Positions 43,592-53,462 are shown, counted from the first letter of the stretch. The stretch is 64,000 nt of DNA from Rhodobiaceae bacterium UBA7804 (GCA_002480495.1 DLCG01000008.1:156635-220634); one strand, 5' to 3'. Program-made: numbers and translations. Notes: a model not told the origin generated them from the letters alone.

Positions 43592-44971
43592 TCAGGTACC
43601 AAAGCGGCGAATTGCCTGCGCCGTCAGATACTTGTCGTAGATTTCCGGCCCGATGTTGTATTCGGGGCCGAAGCCGCCGGTGATCTGCTTTGCCTGCACG
43701 AAACGGCTCATGCGGTTTGTCTGGATGTCGTGGCTATGCACATGTGTCCAGGACCACAGCGGATGGCTGCCATCCATGTAGGTTGCATCGCCGTCCTGGT
43801 ACTGGCTGAAGGCCGGCTCGAAGGACTTCCAGAGCTCGCCCCGCCTGTCGAAGGTGAGGTAGGAGACGAACATCATGTTGCGGACGTCGATATAGACCCG
43901 CTTCTTGCTCACCGGTGCGCGCGGATAGCCGATCGGCTCGGCCTCGACGACAAGCACTTCGGGCACAAGCTCCTTGTAGTCCTCGAAGAAGGTTTGCCCT
44001 TTCGGACCGCCGTGCACATCGCGTTCCCAGTTCGGATTACGCTTGCCGGTCCAGTTCCCGGAGACGGCTCCGAGGTGCGGCTTCGTGCCGATCACCTTGT
44101 AGTTGCCCCATGTGAGCATCGGATCGCCCGCGGCCCAGGCATCGGACAGGAATATGGTGATGCCCGGCACCAGAGGCTCGAAGCGCTGGTTGGTCGGGAA
44201 GTTACGGACGCGCTTGAACGCCGGCAGATAGCCAAGCAGATCGGGGAATTCGCGCTGATCGTAGTACCAGGTATTGAGGAAGGCGGTGCCCTTCGCATCG
44301 GTCGGGGACGTGAACCACACCGCCTGATACCGCAGCTTGTCTTCCTCACCTTCGAGATAGGGCGAAGGCTTGTTGACGAGACCGACAGTATTCTGTTCCG
44401 CCCAGATGAAATCGTACTGATAGGACAGATTACCATCAGGCGAGATATCCCAGTCGCGCACGCCGTAAACGGATTCGTCGTGGCGGCCCCAGGACATGGT
44501 GAGATTATAGAATGCCTCTTCACCGGTCTGCGCGTTCGGGAAGGGGTTGCCACCAATCCAGGGCTTTCCATCTGAGGTAACGACATTCCCGTTCGCATCG
44601 AACTTTGCCTTGCCGGCATTGCTCAGCGTCGCCTCCAGATATTCATGCGGAAAGAGCTTCGTCACATCGGTCGTCGTCTCGACGATGTTGATGCGGCGGC
44701 CCATCTCCTTCACTTGCCGGTAAGCGATCGGATCCAGAAGGTCTTTCACGACATCGACGTTCTCCGCCGTGACGACGTCGCCCGGCTTGATCGCGCCTTT
44801 GGTATAAAGCTCGATCGACAGAAGTTCGTCCGGATAGACCTTGTCGATGGTGCCGGATCGCGCGATCTCGGGCCAGAGCGGTGAGAGCAGTCCCGCCGCA
44901 GCAACACCCTTCAGCGACTTTTCGAGGAAAGCCCGCCGTGTAAAGTCTCTGTCGTATTTACGAATTCGCAT
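43592..44971 (-). CDS. Tat-exported DUF1329 protein (copy 2)
   Basis: The 459-residue protein has a twin-arginine signal (T-R-R-A-F-L near residue 11). It shares with the first copy the Y-P-D-E-L-L-S-I-E, W-I-G-G-N-P-F-P and W-S-W-T-H-V-H-S-H motifs and the same length. AGGAGGAAGG precedes the ATG at 44971. It follows the MMPL permease gene by 40 bp, so the five genes (MMPL, DUF1329, YCF48, DUF1302, DUF1329) are likely one transcript. Tandem duplication with divergence is likely. Confidence 0.88.
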   Translation of the reverse strand: MRIRKYDRDFTRRAFLEKSLKGVAAAGLLSPLWPEIARSGTIDKVYPDELLSIELYTKGAIKPGDVVTAENVDVVKDLLDPIAYRQVKEMGRRINIVETTTDVTKLFPHEYLEATLSNAGKAKFDANGNVVTSDGKPWIGGNPFPNAQTGEEAFYNLTMSWGRHDESVYGVRDWDISPDGNLSYQYDFIWAEQNTVGLVNKPSPYLEGEEDKLRYQAVWFTSPTDAKGTAFLNTWYYDQREFPDLLGYLPAFKRVRNFPTNQRFEPLVPGITIFLSDAWAAGDPMLTWGNYKVIGTKPHLGAVSGNWTGKRNPNWERDVHGGPKGQTFFEDYKELVPEVLVVEAEPIGYPRAPVSKKRVYIDVRNMMFVSYLTFDRRGELWKSFEPAFSQYQDGDATYMDGSHPLWSWTHVHSHDIQTNRMSRFVQAKQITGGFGPEYNIGPEIYDKYLTAQAIRRFGT

Positions 44972-45011
44972 TTCCTTCCTCCTCCCAACAGGACAGGAAC
45001 CCGCCAACCCC

Positions 45012-47537
45012 TCAGGGCTGCGCCGGCGCCACCTCAACCAGCTCGGTTTTCAGGTTTTGATTGGTCTCCGACGGCTTCGCCCGGAGCTTTTGGCTGCTTT
45101 CTTCGGCCAGGGCCGCAAGGTCTATTCCCTCGCTCACCAGCAATTCCGTGGATTCGATGAAACGCGGCCTGATGATCCAGACGAGCAGCGGCACCACGAT
45201 GAGCGCGATCACCATGTTGATCAGCATCACCATCACAAGCAGCAGCCCCATATCGGCAAGGAACTTGAGCGCCGACAGGAAGTACCAGGGCAGAATCCCT
45301 ATGAGCACGATGGTCGCGGTAAAGAAGATCGCCTTGCCGGTTGTCGTCACCGCGGTCAGGATCGCGTCGGCCATCTCCTTGCGCATCTGATATTCCTCGT
45401 AGATGCGGCTGAGGAGATATATTCCGTAGTCGATACCGACACCCACACCGATCGCGGCGATCGGCAACGTGTTAACGTCAAGGCCGATGCCCATCTCCGT
45501 CATCACCGCGCCGAGGAAGAGGTTCGACAGGTTGACCGGGATCAGCAGCAGGATACCGGCCACAACCGAACGATAGGCAATGCTGCAAGTGACGAGGATT
45601 ACCGCGTTCAGCAGGCCCAGAATGATCCACTGGTAGAGATCTACCGTGTCGTTGATCGACTGCTGGAGCGCGATGGTGCCGCTGCCGAGGCGAATCCGGA
45701 AATCGTCGAACTCCGTTCCGATAATAGCGAGCGCAGAGCGCGCCTGATGCAGCGCCGCGTCGACCGTTTCCTGCTTGTTGTCCTTGTACCAGAGCGAAAC
45801 CGTGCCGTTTCTCTGCTCAAAGTCGGCGACGTGAAGGAAGGCCTTGGGGCCGGTGCCGACCATGAGCGCGCCAGCAGCCGCGCTCACAGCCGCGTCGTCA
45901 TGATCGAGCGGCGCCCATTTAGGATTACCGCCGCTGAAGAGACGGTTTGCCTCCGGCAGATAGTCGGCAAAGGAGAGCGATGCCTCGGGCGGATTGGGCT
46001 GGCTTTCCAGCATATGCTGCAACCGCTGCATGGTGAGCGCGGTTTCCGCCTTACGGACCACTCGCTCGAGGCTATCCGGCGATTTCGACTCGAAGACGAT
46101 CTCAAGCGTATTCAGACCCGGAAAGTTGGCGTTGATATTCGAAACGGCGACGTTGAACTCGGAATCGTCCCAAAGAAGGTTGCTGCCCTCGACCGGATTG
46201 CCGACCTTGAGGTCCGTGATCTTGCCAATGCTGAAGACGGTGAAGGCGACGAGGCAGGCTGCCGTAACCCAGGCGCGAGGCCCGAACGAGAGATGCGCAA
46301 TGATGCGGAGTATCCACTTGACGAGGCCATGCCTGGCTTCACCCTGCTTCGCACCGACGAGACGCGACACGTTCTTCGGCTCCGGCAGCAGCATAATCAG
46401 GAGCGGCGTGAGAAGGACGTTTGTCGGAATGAGCATCATCGCCCAGAAGCCGCAGAAAAGCGCGAAACGCTCCATGGCGGGGATCGGCGCGACACCGATC
46501 AGGAAGAGGCCGATAGCATCCGTCGTGATGCCCAGAACGCCTGGTACCATCATCACACTCAGCGAGATTTCGGCAGCGCGCTTCCTGTTCTTTACGTGAT
46601 GGAGAACCTCGTAGAAGCGCTCGATGAACTGGACGCAATGACTGAAGGAACGTGCGACCAGAAGGAGCGGAACCACCATGATAAGCGGCTCGATCGGCTG
46701 TCCGAGCCAACCTACAAAGCCAAACCCCCAAACCGCGGCGACAAGGCTCGTGGCAAGCGGCGCAACGACGCCAACAACATTCCTCATATAGAAAACAAGC
46801 GCGACGAGAAGAGCGAGGCCCGTTACCGCAAAGATGCCAAGCATCTGCAGTTCGTAGTAGTAGACCCAGCCGGTCAAAACGGGCTGGCCAGCCATATGGA
46901 CGTCGTGCTTGTCGTCTCGCGCGTCCTTCACCAGCTTGTCGAGATATTCGAAGGTCTCACCGTAGTCGAGCAGCCGCTCAATGAAGGTCGCGGTGATGAG
47001 GGTGGCGGTGCCGTCTTCCGACACCATGAAATTGCGCACATTGGGCGATTTCAGCAGCCGCGTGCGAAATTCCTCAATCTCGGCTGCCGTTCTCGGAGGG
47101 TGGTCGCCCATGACAGGGCGGGAATCGATCCCGTTTGGCGTCGCCTCGGAATAGCGTGCCTTTTCGGTTGCGACCGACAGGATCTGATCGTGATCGACGG
47201 CGGGAGCGAGATCGACGTCGCGCGTAAGATCCCAGACCTTTTGCAGCGTTTCAGGATTGTAGATATCACCGCCATCCTTGCGCTTGATCATGATGGTGAC
47301 GGTGAGTGGATTTCCGAAATTCGGATGATCCTTGTATGTCTGTACGAAAGGGTGGCTGCTCGGCAGGAGATCGCTGAAGATCGTGCGCAGCTCGACATTC
47401 TTCAGCTGCGAAGCAAAGAACGCGGTCAACGCAACGAGAATGAACATCGATAGCCAGCGATGAGCCATCGTTGCTCTGGCAATGCGCGCACTCAGCCTAT
47501 CCACTCGGAAACTCCCCCCAAGAACGGCTTTCGGCAC
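45012..47537 (-). CDS. MMPL/RND-family transporter
   Basis: The 841-residue protein has about 12 membrane helices in two MMPL halves, each with one helix, a large periplasmic domain (about 46-235 and 430-640) and five helices. The second half contains the G-x-G-V-G-I-D-Y proton-relay-like motif in helix 10. It resembles hydrophobe exporters such as HpnN and actinobacterial MmpL. The C-terminal cytoplasmic tail is about 55 residues. It heads the DUF1329/DUF1302 operon. Confidence 0.88.
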   Translation of the reverse strand: MPKAVLGGSFRVDRLSARIARATMAHRWLSMFILVALTAFFASQLKNVELRTIFSDLLPSSHPFVQTYKDHPNFGNPLTVTIMIKRKDGGDIYNPETLQKVWDLTRDVDLAPAVDHDQILSVATEKARYSEATPNGIDSRPVMGDHPPRTAAEIEEFRTRLLKSPNVRNFMVSEDGTATLITATFIERLLDYGETFEYLDKLVKDARDDKHDVHMAGQPVLTGWVYYYELQMLGIFAVTGLALLVALVFYMRNVVGVVAPLATSLVAAVWGFGFVGWLGQPIEPLIMVVPLLLVARSFSHCVQFIERFYEVLHHVKNRKRAAEISLSVMMVPGVLGITTDAIGLFLIGVAPIPAMERFALFCGFWAMMLIPTNVLLTPLLIMLLPEPKNVSRLVGAKQGEARHGLVKWILRIIAHLSFGPRAWVTAACLVAFTVFSIGKITDLKVGNPVEGSNLLWDDSEFNVAVSNINANFPGLNTLEIVFESKSPDSLERVVRKAETALTMQRLQHMLESQPNPPEASLSFADYLPEANRLFSGGNPKWAPLDHDDAAVSAAAGALMVGTGPKAFLHVADFEQRNGTVSLWYKDNKQETVDAALHQARSALAIIGTEFDDFRIRLGSGTIALQQSINDTVDLYQWIILGLLNAVILVTCSIAYRSVVAGILLLIPVNLSNLFLGAVMTEMGIGLDVNTLPIAAIGVGVGIDYGIYLLSRIYEEYQMRKEMADAILTAVTTTGKAIFFTATIVLIGILPWYFLSALKFLADMGLLLVMVMLINMVIALIVVPLLVWIIRPRFIESTELLVSEGIDLAALAEESSQKLRAKPSETNQNLKTELVEVAPAQP

Positions 47538-47955
47538 CCCAGCTGGCCGCGCATTGAAATGCGCAAGCCAACCCCTCTTCGTGCAGGGATACCCTCACCC
47601 TCTTCTCCTCCCATCCGGCCTTTCTCGAATTCGCAAGCGCGATTCCGGACCGTTCCATGAATGGTGATTGACGGGGCCTGAAGGCGCCCCGCCCTAAAGG
47701 ATGGCGAGGCGGAGAGAGCCGAGAAAGCGCTGGAACTGCTAGCTTTTTTATGTCCGCTTCTTTCTGCTGCAGCGCGTCAGATCTCGGCTTCCCCTCACCC
47801 AACTCCCGCTCTCCGCGCAGCGGCCAGAGAGCACGAAGCGCCAGACCGGTGAGCGAGCGAGGCTATGCGCCGCCCGAAGGGGTGGGGATAGGCGAACCGG
47901 TGCTGCCTAGCATCAAGATCAAGAAAAGGGCCCAAGGCATGAGGGGAGAAGCGCC
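47538..47955. other. 418-bp intergenic region between the divergent MMPL and ligase genes
   Basis: This gap holds the promoters of two divergent genes. I see a 6-bp GC hairpin near 47674-47694 (CGGGGC, loop, GCCCCG) and a T-run at 47744. No open reading frame with family features and no RNA motif is recognisable. Confidence 0.6.
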
Positions 47956-49950
47956 ATGGCGAATATGGGAGATCTGCTCTGGACACCGTCCAAGGAAAGA
48001 GCGGAGGACGCCAACATCACTGCCTTCACGGCCTGGCTCAACGAATGCGGACACAGCTTCAAGAGCTATGAAGACGTAAGACGCTGGTCGGCAACGGATA
48101 TCGAGGGCTTCTGGGAAGCGATCTGGCGCTATTTCGGGGTAGTTTCCTCGACGCCTCATGACTGCGTCCTGCGGCAACAGAAGATGCCCGGCGCCGAATG
48201 GTTCCCCGGTGCGCGGGTGAACTATATCCGCGCTCTGCTATCAAAGGGGGAGGGCGAGAAAACCGCAATCTACGCAGCGGGTGAGGAAGGCCCGGCGAGA
48301 AAAATCAGCTGGGCGGAACTGAAGGATCAGGTTTTCAAACTCGCGACGGCTATGCGCGAGCTCGGCATCAAGCCCGGAGACCGTGTCGTTTCCTACATGC
48401 CGAATATTCCGGAAGCGGCCGTCGCCTTCTTCGCGACGGCGAGCATCGGCGCGATCTGGTCGAGCTGTTCTCCGGACTTTGGCTCCGCCAGCGTTATCGA
48501 CCGCTTCGGACAGATTACCCCGAAGCTGATGTTCGCGACGGACAGCTATCGCTATGGCGGCAAGGATTTCGACAGGCGCGCCGAAGTGCGGGCAATGGCG
48601 GATGCCCTGCCCTCTCTGGAGCATGTGGTGCATGTGAAAGGCTCGTCGTCCGAGTTCGGCGGCGAGCCGATTGTCGAAGGCGCGCATGCCTGGGAAGCGC
48701 TGCTAAGCCGTTCTCCCGTAAAGGATTTCACCTTCGAGGATACGAGGTTCGACCACCCGCTCTGGATCGTCTATTCGTCCGGCACGACGGGGCTGCCGAA
48801 ACCCTTTGTGCACGGGCATGGCGGCGTGTTGCTGGAAGCGCTGAAGTTCACGCATTTCCATCTCGACCTGAAGCCCTCGTCCTGCATGTTCTATTTCACG
48901 ACGACGGGCTGGGTGATGTGGAACATCCTGCTGTCGGGTCTCGTCGCGGGCTCGGCCGTGGTGCTCTATGACGGCAACCCGATGGCGCCAAAAGCCGAGC
49001 GTTTGTGGGAACTTGCGGCGGAAACGGGCATGACGCTCTTCGGCGCGAGCCCGACTTTCCTCAACGGACAGATGAAGGCCGGCATCCGCCCGAACAAGCT
49101 CTACGACATGTCGAAGATGGACAGCATCCTGCTCGGCGGATCGCCGGTAATGCCCGAACACATGGAATGGTGCTTCGAGAACCTGCGGAGCGACATCTGG
49201 GTGACGTCGCAAAGCGGAGGGACGGACGTCGCCTCGGCCTTCGTAGGCGGCATGCCGACGCTGCCGGTACATGCGGGTGAGATCCAGACACGCTGCCTCG
49301 GTGTCGACGTAAGTGCTTTTGACGATGAAGGAAATCCGGTCGTGGGCGAAGTGGGCGAGCTCGTGGTGTCGAAGCCCATGCCTTCCATGCCGCTCTATTT
49401 CTGGAACGACGAAGGCGGCCGCCGCTATCACGACAGCTATTTCGACACCTATGAAGGGCACTGGCGGCACGGCGACTACTTCAAGGTGAACGAGCGCGGC
49501 GGCTGCTTCATCCTGGGGCGGTCGGATTCAACGCTGAACAGATATGGCGTGAGAATCGGGACAGCCGAAATTTACCGGACAATAGAGGGACTTGCGGAGA
49601 TCGAGGACTCGATCATCGTCAATCTCGACCTGCCGGGCGGGAATTTCTTCATGCCGCTTTTCGTGGTGATGAAAAAGGGCGAGACGCTCACCGACGAGGT
49701 GAAGGCGAAAATCAACAAGGCGCTCAGAGAAAAGTATTCCCCGCGCCATGTGCCTGACAGGATTTACGAAATCGACGCCGTGCCCTACACGCTGACCGGC
49801 AAGAAGATGGAAGTGCCGGTGCGGAAAATCCTGCTCGGGGCGGCACTTGAGAAGGCAGCGAGCCGCGACGCGATGGCGAACCCTTCCGCGATCGACTATT
49901 TCGTGCGCTTCGCTGCGACGCAAACCGAGTATAAAACGGCCGCTGCGTAG
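47956..49950 (+). CDS. acsA: Acetoacetyl-CoA synthetase-type 3-oxoacid-CoA ligase
   Basis: The 664-residue protein is an ANL-superfamily ligase of the AACS type. The N-terminal signature W-F-P-G-A-R-V-N-Y is followed by the P-loop Y-S-S-G-T-T-G-L-P-K near residue 273, W-V-M-W-N, the GVRIGTAEIYR hinge, and the catalytic Lys in L-T-G-K-K-M-E-V-P-V. AACS turns acetoacetate into acetoacetyl-CoA. The related benzoylacetate-CoA ligase of acetophenone degraders is similar. Because a ketone carboxylase operon lies beyond, convergently, this enzyme probably activates its 3-oxoacid product. The ATG at 47956 follows GGGGAGAAG. Confidence 0.9.
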   Translation: MANMGDLLWTPSKERAEDANITAFTAWLNECGHSFKSYEDVRRWSATDIEGFWEAIWRYFGVVSSTPHDCVLRQQKMPGAEWFPGARVNYIRALLSKGEGEKTAIYAAGEEGPARKISWAELKDQVFKLATAMRELGIKPGDRVVSYMPNIPEAAVAFFATASIGAIWSSCSPDFGSASVIDRFGQITPKLMFATDSYRYGGKDFDRRAEVRAMADALPSLEHVVHVKGSSSEFGGEPIVEGAHAWEALLSRSPVKDFTFEDTRFDHPLWIVYSSGTTGLPKPFVHGHGGVLLEALKFTHFHLDLKPSSCMFYFTTTGWVMWNILLSGLVAGSAVVLYDGNPMAPKAERLWELAAETGMTLFGASPTFLNGQMKAGIRPNKLYDMSKMDSILLGGSPVMPEHMEWCFENLRSDIWVTSQSGGTDVASAFVGGMPTLPVHAGEIQTRCLGVDVSAFDDEGNPVVGEVGELVVSKPMPSMPLYFWNDEGGRRYHDSYFDTYEGHWRHGDYFKVNERGGCFILGRSDSTLNRYGVRIGTAEIYRTIEGLAEIEDSIIVNLDLPGGNFFMPLFVVMKKGETLTDEVKAKINKALREKYSPRHVPDRIYEIDAVPYTLTGKKMEVPVRKILLGAALEKAASRDAMANPSAIDYFVRFAATQTEYKTAAA

Positions 49951-50103
49951 GCCCACCGTCATCGAAACGTCATCATAACGTCACAATAGGATGTGGACGG
50001 ATGATCGCGTGTCCAAGCCCGGGGATAACTCGCCATCGATGCGAGAAGCTTGTCCCCGGTTTTGGCCGCAGATGACACGGGGACAGGTTTGCGCTCTGCC
50101 GCT

Positions 50104-50156
50104 CACCCCTCCCCGAAAAATTCTCCGAATTTTCGACCCTCCCACAGGGGGAGGGT
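50104..50156. repeat. Two adjacent palindromes, REP-like element
   Basis: AAAATTC and GAATTTT (50117-50123, 50127-50133) and ACCCTCCC and GGGAGGGT (50136-50143, 50149-50156) make two neighbouring hairpins in the 311-bp convergent gap between the ligase gene and the carboxylase operon. It resembles intergenic repeats common in Rhizobiales genomes. The rest of the gap shows nothing else besides the terminator. Confidence 0.5.
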
Positions 50157-50183
50157 TGTCCAGATGGTGAAGCCGGATTCGAG

Positions 50184-50219
50184 GATAAAAAAAGGCTGCC
50201 TCGCGAGGGCGAGGCAGCC
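50184..50219 (-). terminator. Rho-independent terminator of the carboxylase operon
   Basis: GGCTGCCTCG and CGAGGCAGCC (50194-50203 and 50210-50219) form a perfect 10-bp stem with a 6-nt loop, 42 bp after the stop codon of the last operon gene. On the minus strand seven T residues follow. Confidence 0.9.
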
Positions 50220-50261
50220 AGGGAGCCGGGAGCGGAGGGAATTGTCTCCCGAGGAGGATAT

Positions 50262-51020
50262 TCAGGCAGCCCGATCGCCCAGTTCCCTGAGCCTCGCGAG
50301 CACAGCTTCGGGAACCATGTCCGCCGGCACTTCCACGAATGAGGCATTGTCCGCCAACGGACCAACGAGCGCCCCCCTCCAAATGGCGGCACCGAGGACC
50401 GAGCCATCACCGCCTTCTTCTCCATAGACAAGATCGAAACCGGAAGCCTCGTCCGGCGATGCGTCTCCGCCCAGCACGAGGATGGAGGCGACATCGTAAT
50501 GACGGGCGACATTGGTCAGCGGGTCGAAGAACTCCAGCGCGCGGGGATCGCTCTCGTGGAAGCGGACCGCGAAGAAGGCCGGACGATAAAGCGCGCGGAG
50601 GAGGTCGGCGAGCGACAGCGAGAGATCGTCGAGCGCATCCTCGTCCACGTCTCCATCCTCCATGAAGAGGGCGGCGAGCGCGCCGGGGCCGGGAAAGGAG
50701 AGCGCAAGCGGCCGTGACCCCAAGGCACCGACGGCCGTGTCGAGACCGCGGTTCAGATACGCGCGGAAGGCGGTGTCGGCAAGAAGACGCTCCATGCCCC
50801 GCGGGTCGAGCGAGGCGAGCGCGACGCCCTGCGACTCGCCCCAGGCGAGGATCGCCTGTGTCACCGGAATCTCGACAAGGGGAAGCGAGAGGAGCTGCGC
50901 AAGATCGCGCAGGAAGAAGCCGAGTTCGTCCGGCGCCTTCCATGGCTCCTCGCCGCCCCGGAGCACCTGCCTGCCGAAGGCATAGCCGTCGATCCAGAGC
51001 GGCGGGACCTGAGCCTTCAT
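50262..51020 (-). CDS. Fifth protein of the ketone carboxylase operon (ApcE position)
   Basis: The 252-residue protein has no family I recognise. It starts MKAQVPPLWIDGYAFGRQVL and has alternating hydrophobic strands and acidic helices (VDEDALDDLSLSLADLL), with a total of about 27 kDa. It follows the HyuB gene by 4 bp, so it is surely co-expressed. In Aromatoleum, the fifth acetophenone carboxylase subunit ApcE (about 34 kDa) sits in the same place. Identity with it rests only on position. The TTAGCC-like region is absent. Confidence 0.6.
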   Translation of the reverse strand: MKAQVPPLWIDGYAFGRQVLRGGEEPWKAPDELGFFLRDLAQLLSLPLVEIPVTQAILAWGESQGVALASLDPRGMERLLADTAFRAYLNRGLDTAVGALGSRPLALSFPGPGALAALFMEDGDVDEDALDDLSLSLADLLRALYRPAFFAVRFHESDPRALEFFDPLTNVARHYDVASILVLGGDASPDEASGFDLVYGEEGGDGSVLGAAIWRGALVGPLADNASFVEVPADMVPEAVLARLRELGDRAA

Positions 51021-51024
51021 CCGG

Positions 51025-53271
51025 TCAGGCCTTCTTGCGGGCGGCGGCAAGCTCCGCCTCGAGCCTGTCGATCTTCACCTGGAGCGGGTGAGGCATGATG
51101 ACGGGCGGGTTCACCTGCCCGGCCGGATGGAGCGCGTCGGGCGAGCCGGCATGAACCATCGACCTGTCATCCCAGCTGCCATAATAGGGGACCTTGCCAG
51201 ACGGCTTGTCCTTCACCCAACCTTCACAGAAGGCGTCGAAGGGCTTGCTCTTTGCGATGCGTTCCCTGCGCATCGCCTCCCTCGCCTCCTCCGTCGCCTC
51301 GGTGTCCACGTGCAGCGTGTCGCGGTCGTAGACCACACGATAGATGCGCCAGGCGACATCGTGAGAGATCAGGTCCTCGTCGAGATCGCGGATCACATCT
51401 TCGGGCTTGCGGTCGAGCGGGTCGCCGAAGCCGCCGCCCGTGCCCTGCGAGATCATGTAAAGCTCGCCGCGCTTCGCCAGCGTGTAGCCGAGCGTCATCG
51501 GGTGGGTCGTGTATTTCGCGCCCTTGAAGGGACGCTCGTTCATCAGCTCCTCGATGGAGTAGCGGAAGGAGCCGGGGTCCTTCACCAGGATGTCGAAGAC
51601 ATCGACGCCCGAGACGCGCGAGAGCGGGTAAGTCGGGCAGCCATAGCCGCCGAAGAGACCCGGAATATTCGGAAACTTCGCGCCCATCGCGGTCAGCATG
51701 AAACCGAAGGCGGGGCTGTCACGCATGGCGAGCACCATCTGATAGCCCATGCCGCCGCGCTGGCGGCCGAAGCCCTGATTGTCCCGCATCATCTTCTTGG
51801 AGACGATCTGGATGAAGGGCATTTCCTCTTCGATGAATTCCTGCTCGCCGATATCGGACATGGTGGCGAAGATCGGCGCGCAGCCATGCTCGCCATCGCG
51901 ATCCGCCAGCGCGCCGCCGCCCATGCCGTTGATGTCGGCGCAGACATTGCCCACCATTTCTCCGTGCTGCGTGAGCCCGCCGAAGAGGAAGGTGTTGATC
52001 ATGTTGAACCAGGGCGCGAGAACCCGCGTGTATTTCTTCGGGTTCGAGTAGAGGAACTTCATCGCACAGACCTGGCCCGCGCTCCAGGCCGTGAAGACGG
52101 TCATCATGGATTGCGCGTTCGGCGTACCGAAGGCGGGCTTCAGCACGGACGGATTGTCGAAGACGAATTTCATGGGCGCGAGGACGCCCTGATTGCGCGG
52201 AATGTCCGGCCAGATGAAGGTGAGAAAGAGCTGGGCGAGCATGCCCTTCACGGTGATGTCGAGGCTGTTGTTCGAGCGGTTGGTGAATTCGGGACTCGAA
52301 CCGCGATAATCGAAGGTGAGCTCGTCGCCCTTCTTCGTCAGGGCCAGATTGATCTTGATCTGCACATTCTCGCGCAACGTGCCGTCGGTCCACCAGGCGT
52401 GGCGCGTGGTGCCGTCCGGCCACTCACTGAGACGGCGGCGAACCTCGGCGTCCGTATCCTCCAGATTCATGCGGAGCGCGGCGACGACGGCTTCCACACC
52501 ATATTCGGCGATCGCCTCATGAATGCGCGTTTCGATACGGCGGCAGACATACATCTTCACCTTCATGTCCGCATATTGCAGCTTCGGCTCGCGCACGGAG
52601 TTCTGCAGGAAGGTGACGAGGTCGCGGCGCAGCTTGTAATTCTCGGCGACCTTGAAGGGCGACATCTTGAGCCCTTCATCCCAAATCTGCTCGGCGAGAG
52701 AGGGCATGCCTCCCGGCTCGATGGCGCCGTTCTCTCCCTCATGCACGGTCGCGCCCGCCCAGGCGACGATGCGGCCATCATGGAAGACGGGCATCATCAT
52801 GGACTGGTCGGTATTGTGGGCCTGACCGTAGCGGGCATCATTGACGATGAAGACGTCGCCTTCCTTGATGCCTACCGTGGCATCGCCCGCCCAATACTTG
52901 TTGATGAACTTGATCGGATACTGCACGAGGTTGCAGAAGATGACGACGCCGCCGGAGCTCGCCAGCGACAGGTCCCCGCTCGCCGTGTAGACCGCGGAGA
53001 CGCAATCGCCCCATTTCGCACCGGGGGCGGCGCCCATGTTCTCCAGCATCTCGAAGCTTTCGTTGACGCCAGCGAGAATTCGCTCGCGGACGATTTCGAG
53101 ACGGACCGGATCGTTCGCCTTCGCGATGCATTGATCTTCATAGGCCGTGCGCGGCTCCAGCCCGTGATTTTCCATGATCTCGGGATCGGGCGCGAGATAG
53201 AGGCTCGTTTCCTTCAGGAAGTCCTCGACGGCGGAGGACGATGCACCGCCGATGTCCATGTCGTCACCCAT
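51025..53271 (-). CDS. HyuB-type ketone carboxylase alpha subunit (ApcD-like)
   Basis: The 748-residue protein is a hydantoinase B/oxoprolinase-family subunit, as in acetone and acetophenone carboxylases. Key segments are F-I-V-N-D-A-R-Y-G-Q-A-H-N-T-D, G-M-G-Y-Q-M-V-L-A, and S-Q-G-T-G-G-G-F-G-D-P-L-D-R. It is the large catalytic subunit that binds the ketone. GGGAGG precedes the ATG. It lies 4 bp upstream of the fifth operon gene and 262 bp downstream of the larger HyuA gene, with a palindromic repeat between. Confidence 0.88.
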   Translation of the reverse strand: MGDDMDIGGASSSAVEDFLKETSLYLAPDPEIMENHGLEPRTAYEDQCIAKANDPVRLEIVRERILAGVNESFEMLENMGAAPGAKWGDCVSAVYTASGDLSLASSGGVVIFCNLVQYPIKFINKYWAGDATVGIKEGDVFIVNDARYGQAHNTDQSMMMPVFHDGRIVAWAGATVHEGENGAIEPGGMPSLAEQIWDEGLKMSPFKVAENYKLRRDLVTFLQNSVREPKLQYADMKVKMYVCRRIETRIHEAIAEYGVEAVVAALRMNLEDTDAEVRRRLSEWPDGTTRHAWWTDGTLRENVQIKINLALTKKGDELTFDYRGSSPEFTNRSNNSLDITVKGMLAQLFLTFIWPDIPRNQGVLAPMKFVFDNPSVLKPAFGTPNAQSMMTVFTAWSAGQVCAMKFLYSNPKKYTRVLAPWFNMINTFLFGGLTQHGEMVGNVCADINGMGGGALADRDGEHGCAPIFATMSDIGEQEFIEEEMPFIQIVSKKMMRDNQGFGRQRGGMGYQMVLAMRDSPAFGFMLTAMGAKFPNIPGLFGGYGCPTYPLSRVSGVDVFDILVKDPGSFRYSIEELMNERPFKGAKYTTHPMTLGYTLAKRGELYMISQGTGGGFGDPLDRKPEDVIRDLDEDLISHDVAWRIYRVVYDRDTLHVDTEATEEAREAMRRERIAKSKPFDAFCEGWVKDKPSGKVPYYGSWDDRSMVHAGSPDALHPAGQVNPPVIMPHPLQVKIDRLEAELAAARKKA

Positions 53272-53314
53272 TGTGTTTCCTCCCGAGAATTGTTCGTTGT
53301 TGGCGCTTCAGTTC

Positions 53315-53411
53315 GTCATTGCGAGGAGCCGTCTTGCGGCGACGAAGCAATCCAGGAGCCGCAAGCACGGAAGCTGTCGCCCCTGGATTGCTTCGCTCCG
53401 CTCGCAATGAC
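53315..53411. repeat. Intergenic palindromic repeat inside the carboxylase operon
   Basis: The arms GTCATTGCGAGGAGC and GCTCGCAATGAC at each end, with internal AGCAATCCAG/CTGGATTGCT, give a roughly 97-bp imperfect inverted repeat. The sequence type (GTCATTGCGAG, AAGCAATCC) is found as an interspersed element in many bacterial genomes. It interrupts the operon between the HyuA and HyuB genes. Confidence 0.75.
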
Positions 53412-53462
53412 GGGGTCAGGGGTGAGCGGTGTTCGCTACCCGCGTTCATCCGCGCGAGGCCA

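Noticed and set aside
44841..47453. Long plus-strand open frame antisense to the MMPL gene
   Set aside because: It lacks any family motif, its composition is Arg/Asp/His-rich as expected of a GC-rich shadow frame, and the minus-strand MMPL gene explains the region.
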